From: UBA7236 sp043727235
GTDB taxonomy: Bacteria; Bacteroidota; Bacteroidia; Chitinophagales; BACL12
Direction: 5' to 3'
Length of the DNA: 5,239 nucleotides
Assembly: GCA_043727235.1 (NCBI GenBank)
Contig: JAYSYX010000063.1
Coordinates: 1-5,239 of the forward strand
Shown: piece after piece, positions 1 through 5,239 of the stretch
Numbering within the stretch: position 1 is the stretch's first letter
Layout: every line of letters begins with the position of its first letter
Notes under the pieces: generated by a model
Seen by the model: the letters and a program-made list of their open reading frames with translations, nothing else
Databases searched by the model: none
What the model was told of the DNA's origin: nothing
Program-made: the position numbers and the translations under genes

Positions 1-39
1 AATAAAATTGCTTCTTAAATTATTTATAATTTTTTTCAT
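1..39 (-). CDS. Start of a probable SusD/RagB-family lipoprotein (3' part outside window)
   Basis: An ATG at 39-37 opens a frame of 13 codons to the window edge, reading MKKIINNLRSNFI. The basic N-terminus (KK, then R) suits the start of a signal peptide; the hydrophobic core and lipobox cysteine would lie beyond the edge. The ATG is 11 bases after the stop of the SusC-like gene on the same strand, which is where susD/ragB almost always sits. The SusD partner is a surface lipoprotein that caps the SusC channel and captures ligand. Identity is inferred from position and the basic start only; no SusD domain is visible. No clear ribosome binding site precedes the ATG, which is common in Bacteroidota. 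Confidence 0.6.
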   Translation of the reverse strand, partial: MKKIINNLRSNFI

Positions 40-50
40 AATTGGTCGCA

Positions 51-3038
51 TTAAAAATTAAAATTGATTCCGAAAGAATAAACAGAGGTTATAGGATAAA
101 CTCCGAGATCTATTCCCGAAGCAAGTGCATTGGAACTTGCAATTTCAGGTGAATAACCGGAATATTCTGAAAGGGTAAATAAATTTGTTCCGCGCAAATA
201 AACACTCGCATTGGTAAGATTTAATCTTGTTAAAAAGGATTTACTAAAATTATAACTTACAGTAGCACTTCTTAAGCGAAAAAAATCTCCGCTTTCAATA
301 AAATAATCAGAGGCTTCATAGTTTGTTCCACCTGCCGTTGCCCGAGGTTCTGTATCGCTAGTTCCCTCTCCTGTCCATCGATCAATTAAGTTTGCCTCGA
401 AATTATATAGATCGGGACGCACTGCTTTTTTACCATTATATATTTCGCTTCCCATCTGGCCATTAAAATCAAGTGCAACATCAAACGCCTTATATGCTAC
501 CTCCAAACTAAATCCATAAATTAGATCAGGAATATAAGATCCAATAAAAACACGGTCTTTATCATCAATAATTCCATCGTTATTTTGATCGGTAAAGATC
601 AGATCTCCTTCTGTTTGACCTGCAATGTGTGCGGTGGAATTTACTTCATCTTCTGTTTGAAAAACACCGGCTACTTCGTAACCATAAAATGCACCAACAG
701 ATTGACCAACCACAGTTCTTGTTACTAATTGTCCATTGCCAAGTGCACCAGAAGCAATAAATCCGCCAAGTGCATTAGAATCACCTAAACTTAACACCTC
801 GTTGTGTAAAGTAGAACCCAGCACAGTTAATTTATAATATAACTCTCCCCGACGTTCATTCCAGCCAATATTCCATTCAAATCCTTTATTTAATACTTCT
901 GCGGCATTATAGGTTACTGTTGTATATGGTCCATTTCCTAAATGTCCTGGAGTTAAAAGATCTACCAAAATTCCGTCCGTTATTTTTCTATAATAATCAA
1001 ATTCGGAAGTGAGTTTATTATCAAAAAATCCAAGTTCCAAACCTACATCTGTTTGTATGGTATTTTCCCATTGCAGATCAGGATTTCCGGAAACACCATA
1101 GGTTGCACCTTGTGTAATATCTTCTCCTATTCCGAAAACGGCATTAACATTATTATCAACCAAACTGTATTGTCGCGACCACGGTATTTTTTCATTTCCG
1201 ATAATTCCCCAACTCGCCCTTAATTTAACTCTGCTAATTTTTTTAACATCCGCCATAAATGCTTCATTAGCTAAATTCCAACCGAGTGCAAAAGATGGGA
1301 AATTACCCCAGCGGTTATTAATTCCGAATTTAGAGGAACCATCTCTGCGGATAGATGCTGTAAATAAATATGTATTATTATAAGTATAATTTACTCTTCC
1401 TAAATAAGAAGCCATTGCAGTAATTTCTCCGCGATTGGAAGCTGTTAAATATTCCGCTTCGCCTGCACTGATATACCATAATGCAGAATCTTCCCCAATT
1501 AAATTTTGAATTCCTGCACTTAATACTTCTAATTTATTTTTTTGTGCAGTGATACCGGCAAGTGCATTAAAGGAATGTTTTTGTATGGTTTTTGAATAGT
1601 TAAGTGTATTTTCCCACAACCAGTTTCCTGTTTGTTCCAAAGCAATATTTAAATCATTTAATGCATTGCTCTGGCTCGGACTGATATAAAATTCAGGAGT
1701 AAAACTTTTATCTTTTTTTATCGTTTCATCAAATCCAAAACTACTTCTGTAAACAAAATTTTTAAGGAAAGTAATGTCTGTAAATAAATTTCCAACTGCT
1801 CGTATGCGGCTGGTATAAGAATTATTGTATTCTATTGCCGCAAGTGGATTTCCTGCTCCGAACACTTCTGCAAATGTCCCATCGGCATTTAATGGAACTG
1901 AAGTGGGCCAAGCTCTGTAGGCAATTGGCACAATGCCTGCTTCATTTTGTTTTTGATCGGGAGCAATGGTTAGATTTGTGCCGATAGAAATATTTTTTGA
2001 TACCAAATATTTATTATTTGATTTGAGAGTTAATCTTTCATAGGAAGAATTATCTATAATACCTGATTGCAAAAAATATCCCACACCAAAATAATAATCA
2101 TATTTTCCGGTTGAACCACCTATGGAAGCATGATAACTTTGAATTGGAGAATAATCTTTAAATATTTCATTCTGCCAATCTGTATCTGCAACCTTGTCTA
2201 AATTATTAAATGTGCCGGGATTAATTTCGTTCACTACCTCTGCAAATTCCCTACCCGATAACATATCAATTTGTTTTTGCAAATGTTGTACACTGAATTC
2301 AGAAGAAACATTTATTACCGCCGGAGCAGGTTTATTCACATCATAATTTATAGTTGAAGAACCATTTTTTGTGGTGACGATAATTACTCCGTTTGCGCCC
2401 CTTGATCCATAAATTGCTGTTGAGGAAGCATCCTTTAAAACTTCCATCGATTGAATATCGCTACTGTTCAAAAAAGAAATATCATCTAAAATGACACCGT
2501 CCACAACAAAAATTGGTGCTGAATTATTTAATGTTCCTACCCCTCTTATTCTCAATATAGGAATTGCTCCCGGTGCTCCGGAAACACTTGCCACCTGTAA
2601 ACCCGCAATTTTTCCCTGCAATGCCTGTTCCGCTGAAAAGGACGGAATTTTTGTTAGATCCTCTCCTCGTAAAGTGGAAACAGAACCTGTCATATCACTT
2701 TTTTTCTGAATGCCATAACCTATTACCACCACTTCCTCCAATAATTCTACGTCTTGTGACATCTCAACATTAATGATAGTTCGTCCGGCAACTGCAACTG
2801 TTAAAGTTGTGTATCCAATATAGGAAACTTCCAGTGTGTCTTGTCCAGGTTGAAGTGTCAGGCTATAATTACCATCAACATCGGTTAGCGTTGCGTTGGT
2901 AGAACCTTTTGCATATATAGTGGCACCGATAAGTGTTGATGCATCCGATTTGTCGCTAACAACTCCGGTTACAGTTTGCGCCGTAGCCGAAAAACCAATG
3001 AATAGGGTTATAAAACAAATGAGTATAATTTTATTCAT
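51..3038 (-). CDS. SusC/RagA-family TonB-linked outer membrane protein
   Basis: This 995-residue protein is a TonB-dependent outer-membrane transporter of the SusC/RagA family, which imports oligosaccharides, peptides or other ligands with a SusD-like lipoprotein. A signal peptide occupies residues 1-21 (MNKIIL...SATAQ). A carboxypeptidase-regulatory-like beta domain follows at about 22-96, then the TonB-box segment LEEVVVIGYG (100-109) and the plug (about 114-224), ending in the family signature DASSTAIYGSRGANGV (203-218). The rest is the 22-strand-type barrel, with a typical conserved block at 544-572 (SYLGRVNY..., RRDGSSKFG) and a C-terminal aromatic ending (FGINFNF). An EF-hand-like loop lies at 817-828. 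There is no N-terminal STN domain, so direct signalling to an anti-sigma factor is not expected. Length is normal and the frame intact. The start at 3038 is chosen because the signal peptide begins there; the frame stays open to 3191 only because of a tandem repeat. Substrate cannot be told from the window. Confidence 0.96.
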   Translation of the reverse strand: MNKIILICFITLFIGFSATAQTVTGVVSDKSDASTLIGATIYAKGSTNATLTDVDGNYSLTLQPGQDTLEVSYIGYTTLTVAVAGRTIINVEMSQDVELLEEVVVIGYGIQKKSDMTGSVSTLRGEDLTKIPSFSAEQALQGKIAGLQVASVSGAPGAIPILRIRGVGTLNNSAPIFVVDGVILDDISFLNSSDIQSMEVLKDASSTAIYGSRGANGVIIVTTKNGSSTINYDVNKPAPAVINVSSEFSVQHLQKQIDMLSGREFAEVVNEINPGTFNNLDKVADTDWQNEIFKDYSPIQSYHASIGGSTGKYDYYFGVGYFLQSGIIDNSSYERLTLKSNNKYLVSKNISIGTNLTIAPDQKQNEAGIVPIAYRAWPTSVPLNADGTFAEVFGAGNPLAAIEYNNSYTSRIRAVGNLFTDITFLKNFVYRSSFGFDETIKKDKSFTPEFYISPSQSNALNDLNIALEQTGNWLWENTLNYSKTIQKHSFNALAGITAQKNKLEVLSAGIQNLIGEDSALWYISAGEAEYLTASNRGEITAMASYLGRVNYTYNNTYLFTASIRRDGSSKFGINNRWGNFPSFALGWNLANEAFMADVKKISRVKLRASWGIIGNEKIPWSRQYSLVDNNVNAVFGIGEDITQGATYGVSGNPDLQWENTIQTDVGLELGFFDNKLTSEFDYYRKITDGILVDLLTPGHLGNGPYTTVTYNAAEVLNKGFEWNIGWNERRGELYYKLTVLGSTLHNEVLSLGDSNALGGFIASGALGNGQLVTRTVVGQSVGAFYGYEVAGVFQTEDEVNSTAHIAGQTEGDLIFTDQNNDGIIDDKDRVFIGSYIPDLIYGFSLEVAYKAFDVALDFNGQMGSEIYNGKKAVRPDLYNFEANLIDRWTGEGTSDTEPRATAGGTNYEASDYFIESGDFFRLRSATVSYNFSKSFLTRLNLTNASVYLRGTNLFTLSEYSGYSPEIASSNALASGIDLGVYPITSVYSFGINFNF
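555..590 (-). other. EF-hand-like calcium-binding loop within the SusC-like barrel
   Basis: Residues 817-828 of the SusC-like protein read DQNNDGIIDDKD, fitting the loop pattern D-x-N-x-D-G-x-I-D-x-x-D with acidic or amide side chains at positions 1, 3, 5, 9 and 12. Similar D-x-N-x-D-G segments recur at this place in many SusC-family proteins, after a G-D-(L/I) strand and before a 'RVFIGSYIPDLIYGF' strand. Calcium binding is inferred from the pattern alone; position 12 is Asp rather than the commoner Glu. Confidence 0.5.
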
Positions 3039-3073
3039 AGACAGGGTATTAGTGTAATTTTTACAATAAGCAT

Positions 3074-3081
3074 CAAACTTA
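3074..3081 (-). promoter_or_regulatory. Probable -7 promoter element of the SusC-like gene (TAAGTTTG)
   Basis: The minus strand reads TAAGTTTG, an exact match to the Bacteroidota primary-sigma -7 consensus TAnnTTTG. It lies 35 bases upstream of the ATG at 3038, giving a 5' leader of roughly 25-30 bases. The -33 region falls inside the heptamer array. The second repeat unit supplies TATG (3106-3103), one mismatch from the TTTG -33 consensus, about 21 bases from the -7 box. This placement makes a start at 3038 more credible than one upstream, since any ATG inside or beyond the array would precede the transcription start. It is a consensus match only. Confidence 0.5.
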
Positions 3082-3092
3082 ATGAAAAATTT

Positions 3093-3180
3093 GGACATAG
3101 GACATAGGACATAGGACATAGGACATAGGACATAGGACATAGGACATAGGAAATAGGAAATAGGAAATAGGACATAGGAA
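3093..3180. repeat. 7-bp tandem repeat array (GGACATA / TATGTCC), 12 units plus a partial
   Basis: On the plus strand, eight perfect GGACATA units (3093-3148) are followed by three GGAAATA units (3149-3169), one more GGACATA (3170-3176) and a partial GGAA. The C-to-A variant is confined to a contiguous block of three, as expected if units duplicated by slippage or unequal exchange. Three units equal 21 bases, so translation repeats every seven residues; the minus strand has no stop in any frame (SYVLCPM repeats), while the plus strand hits TAG in every frame. The array ends 11 bases upstream of the candidate -7 box of the SusC-like gene. There are no spacers, so it is not a CRISPR. Confidence 0.97.
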
Positions 3181-3361
3181 AACAATATCATTCCATCGAA
3201 AGTTTCTTACCGCTTACTTCCTGCACTTTCCGACTTACCGGCAAATTGCTTTTAGTTCTTCAAATAAAATTTCAGAATCTATTTTATACTTATCGCAATT
3301 ATGAACATAGAATCTTTTGGCTTACTAAAGAAAAACTGAAAAAAATACTGCAAACGCAAAC
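3181..3361. other. Intergenic stretch between the heptamer array and the Na/Pi transporter gene
   Basis: This stretch lies between the stop of the Na/Pi gene and the array. I see no gene, tRNA-like fold or GC-rich hairpin with a T-run that would serve as an intrinsic terminator, although T-runs follow the Na/Pi stop on the minus strand. A 12-codon plus-strand frame at 3301-3339 is too short and unsupported to call. CTTACCG occurs twice, at 3206-3212 and 3234-3240, exactly 28 bases apart, with a related CTTACTT between them. Confidence 0.6.
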
Positions 3362-5047
3362 TCAAGCCTGATAAGTAGGAATGTCGCTGAATTTCTCGAG
3401 AAAAACCTGATCTGACAAATAAAACTTATGGCTCATGATCATCGATTTGTTTGATGTGAATAATTCGCGGTTAAAATTCATCAAGGTAGCTAGTTCCACA
3501 TCTGAAAGAGATTTTATGTAGGATGGCGAGTACAGATCATTTAAATTGTTGTTATAATTTTTTTGAACCTGATTCAATAATTGAACAAGTGTATTATAAA
3601 TTTCCTCATCTTTATTTAGGTCAAGCCCTGAGAAATTGAGTGAGGTGTAAAATTCAGAAAGTTCAGCTTTTTTAGCATGCATATAATCAAATTTGACCTC
3701 ATTGGAGGAGTTCTTTAATTCCAGCACATCATGATGCAGATCTTTAATACATTTTGCAGAATACATTGCGCTACGCACACATGCTATCAAATTATCTGAC
3801 TCGTTTATTTGTTTTTTATTTAATTTTTGTGCGCTCAATTTAATGTAATAGGATTGAATTTCCCCATATTGGTCTTTTATCATTTCGTATCGCAACTCAA
3901 AATTTTTATTGTCAGACTTGTTCTGTTTATTAATTTCATCAAATTCGGTAATCTTTGTTACTGCAGATTCCTCTGCTTCAAATACAGACAAATTAAATAG
4001 CTTACATTGATAAACAAAAAAGGATGTTTCTTTTTTCATTAATTCCAGTGCCGCATGTGGAACAGAGGGATTGGTGTTTTTTATGTATCCTGAATTACTT
4101 TTGTCTGCCTTATGAAACATCCCTTCCAGAAATTTACTGAATAAATTAAGGAATGGAAGAAAGATCAAAATGCTGATAAGATTCATACCGGTTTGAAATG
4201 TAACCAATCCCATTAAGGGATCTTTTACGGAAAGATTTTCAGTTATAAATAATGCCAAGGGTCGCAAAAAGATAAACGCAAGTATTGTGGTTATAAGGTT
4301 ATAAATAAAATTCCCTGCGGCAACTCTCTTTTTAACTGCCACCCCATCCAAGGACCCAATGATCAATTTAACGGAAGTGCCAACCTCAGAACCAATTACA
4401 ACGGCAATAGCAGATTCAAAGCCGATCAACTGCTGATGTAAAATACTTAAGGTAATTGCAATTGTTGCTGAACTGGATTGTGTAATTGAAGTTGCAACAA
4501 ACCCAAGCAATAAAAAAACAAACAAACTGCTTCCGGTAAAATTTTGGAAAAGATCCTTTATTGCCTCTCCCTCCATCGAGTCCTTCATCAAACCCAAACC
4601 AATAAACAAAAAACTAAATCCCAATAAAAAATGACAAATATCAGCCAGCTTTTGTTTGCTTTCGAAAATGAATAATAACAATCCGGCAACTCCCGCAACG
4701 GGATAGGCAAATGCCTCAATATCCACCTTAAAACCAAGAGAAGCAACTATCCAGCTATCGAGGGTTGTTCCGAGATTAGTGCCCATTATCACTGCAAAGG
4801 CATTGCGCATTGTAATAACCCCTGTGCTTACAAAGGCAAGCACCATAAAATTCACCGCTGAACTACTTTGCAAAATAGCAGTCACCACTGCCCCGCCAAA
4901 AATTGCCTTAAATGGATTGCTGGTCTGCTTCTTCAAAAAGAGTTTGAAGGAGCGACTCATCAAATTTTTGAGCGAATTTTCCAACAATTGAATTCCAAAG
5001 AGGAAAATTCCGATACCACCGATTATTAGCCAGATGTTTAGACCCAT
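3362..5047 (-). CDS. Na+/phosphate cotransporter family protein with PhoU-like C-terminal domain
   Basis: This 561-residue inner-membrane protein belongs to the Na/Pi cotransporter (PNaS, NptA-like) family, which couples phosphate movement to sodium. The hallmark is an internally duplicated core: repeat one has TAILQSSSA (QSSS at 60-63) followed by GTNLGTT (89-95), and repeat two has TSITQSSSA (QSSS at 190-193) followed by GSEVGTS (219-225). Hydrophobic segments fill about residues 5-305, including 5-22, 112-128, 136-154, 174-190, 243-262 and 286-305. After a linker with the usual P-x-x-A-L-E-L-x-x-x-E pattern (330-340), a soluble, probably helical, PhoU-like domain runs to about 540. Length and domain order are normal for bacterial members. 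The ATG at 5047 opens directly into the first membrane segment, and the next Met is residue 30, inside the conserved start. Whether it imports or exports phosphate, or moves another anion, is not determined by sequence. No Pho-box was recognised. Confidence 0.93.
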   Translation of the reverse strand: MGLNIWLIIGGIGIFLFGIQLLENSLKNLMSRSFKLFLKKQTSNPFKAIFGGAVVTAILQSSSAVNFMVLAFVSTGVITMRNAFAVIMGTNLGTTLDSWIVASLGFKVDIEAFAYPVAGVAGLLLFIFESKQKLADICHFLLGFSFLFIGLGLMKDSMEGEAIKDLFQNFTGSSLFVFLLLGFVATSITQSSSATIAITLSILHQQLIGFESAIAVVIGSEVGTSVKLIIGSLDGVAVKKRVAAGNFIYNLITTILAFIFLRPLALFITENLSVKDPLMGLVTFQTGMNLISILIFLPFLNLFSKFLEGMFHKADKSNSGYIKNTNPSVPHAALELMKKETSFFVYQCKLFNLSVFEAEESAVTKITEFDEINKQNKSDNKNFELRYEMIKDQYGEIQSYYIKLSAQKLNKKQINESDNLIACVRSAMYSAKCIKDLHHDVLELKNSSNEVKFDYMHAKKAELSEFYTSLNFSGLDLNKDEEIYNTLVQLLNQVQKNYNNNLNDLYSPSYIKSLSDVELATLMNFNRELFTSNKSMIMSHKFYLSDQVFLEKFSDIPTYQA

Positions 5048-5054
5048 GTTGTGT

Positions 5055-5062
5055 CAAAGCTA
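5055..5062 (-). promoter_or_regulatory. Candidate -7 promoter element of the Na/Pi transporter gene (TAGCTTTG)
   Basis: The minus strand reads TAGCTTTG, an exact match to the Bacteroidota -7 consensus TAnnTTTG, ending only 7 bases before the ATG at 5047. Transcription would then begin within a few bases of the start codon, giving a leaderless or nearly leaderless mRNA. No convincing TTTG -33 element is visible about 20 bases further upstream, so chance occurrence in AT-rich DNA is a real alternative. Confidence 0.4.
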
Positions 5063-5117
5063 ATGATTTGGTTTAAATGTATCGGGCTTCTAATATTTAT
5101 TTGGAACACACTGATAG

Positions 5118-5239
5118 AATATATTTAGTTATGATGAACCAACAGCTTACGATATGGACGATCTTACCTACAATTACATCACCGGAACGAACCAATTGGA
5201 GTTTGTAGATGATGCGGAAAGTCCCACGACCTATGGTGC
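5118..5239 (+). CDS. RHS/YD-repeat protein fragment, 5'-truncated, running off the right edge
   Basis: A plus-strand frame open from 5118 to the window end reads NIFSYDEPTAYDMDDLTYNY, then an ITGTNQLEFVDDAE segment. The pattern (Y-D-M-D-D-L-T-Y-x-Y, then T-x-N-Q-L-x-x-V-D-D-A) resembles the YD-repeat stretches near the RHS-associated core of large Bacteroidota cell-surface or secreted RHS proteins, which often carry toxic or variable C-terminal tips. The frame has tandem stops TGA TAG at 5112-5117 and no start before an internal ATG at 5154, so the long N-terminal part of an RHS protein is missing. I count 49 G/C in the 107 bases 5133-5239 (about 46%), richer than the AT-rich surroundings. 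It is most likely a displaced or decayed fragment; a gene starting at 5154 cannot be excluded. Assignment is from recalled family pattern. Confidence 0.55.

Noticed and set aside
2491..2773. Two overlapping plus-strand frames of about 70 codons
   Set aside because: Both lie entirely inside the plug-coding part of the SusC-like gene, show no recognisable motif, and are best explained as shadows of the minus-strand coding sequence.
3093..3180. CRISPR array
   Set aside because: Units are 7 bp, contiguous and without spacers, and no cas gene is present.
3039..3191. Upstream start at 3191 for the SusC-like protein (1046 residues)
   Set aside because: The extra residues are only the translated tandem repeat plus linker, they precede a complete signal peptide, and they lie upstream of the likely promoter.
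3301..3339. Plus-strand mini-frame MNIESFGLLKKN
   Set aside because: Twelve codons with no ribosome binding site, promoter or recognisable pattern; expected by chance in AT-rich DNA.
3300..3361. Intrinsic terminator after the Na/Pi transporter gene
   Set aside because: T-runs are present on the minus strand but no GC-rich stem precedes them, so a hairpin terminator cannot be supported.
4779..4991. Plus-strand frame of 70 codons
   Set aside because: It is antisense to the conserved first QSSS repeat of the Na/Pi transporter and has no independent support.
5131..5208. Plus-strand frame starting ATGATG (MMNQQLTIW...) overlapping the RHS-like frame
   Set aside because: It ends after 25 codons at the TAG at 5206 and has no family resemblance, whereas the neighbouring frame gives an RHS/YD-like peptide and stays open to the edge.

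Overview
The window reads as AT-rich chromosomal DNA from a member of the Bacteroidota. The evidence is a SusC/RagA-type TonB-linked outer membrane protein followed by the first codons of what is probably its SusD/RagB partner. Two sites also match the Bacteroidota -7 promoter consensus TAnnTTTG, and no Shine-Dalgarno sequence is obvious before the starts. I cannot name genus or species; an environmental lineage such as Chitinophagales or Saprospirales is only a guess.

Layout, right to left, since both complete genes are on the minus strand. At the far right (5118-5239) a plus-strand reading frame runs off the edge. Its peptide resembles the region next to the RHS/YD-repeat core of Bacteroidota RHS proteins, but it has no start and is closed upstream by tandem stops, so it looks like a 5'-truncated remnant. 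Divergent from it, 5047-3362 encodes a 561-residue Na+/phosphate cotransporter-family protein with a C-terminal PhoU-like domain. Next comes a 323-base gap (3361-3039) holding an unremarkable stretch, a 7-bp tandem repeat array (3093-3180) and a probable promoter (3074-3081). The SusC-like gene occupies 3038-51. Eleven bases after its stop, an ATG at 39 opens a frame (MKKIINNLRSNFI...) that leaves the window and is the expected position of susD.

The SusC/SusD pair would form an outer-membrane uptake complex powered by TonB; no enzyme in the window reveals its substrate. The Na/Pi transporter is an inner-membrane protein and probably an independent gene, since each gene has its own candidate promoter.

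The most interesting point is the heptamer array. It abuts the susC promoter, is stop-free in all minus-strand frames, and therefore extends the susC open frame artificially by 51 codons to 3191. The true start is almost certainly 3038, where a clean signal peptide begins. I found no wholly new biological system here. The array-promoter junction and the orphan RHS fragment are the items that deserve a second look.
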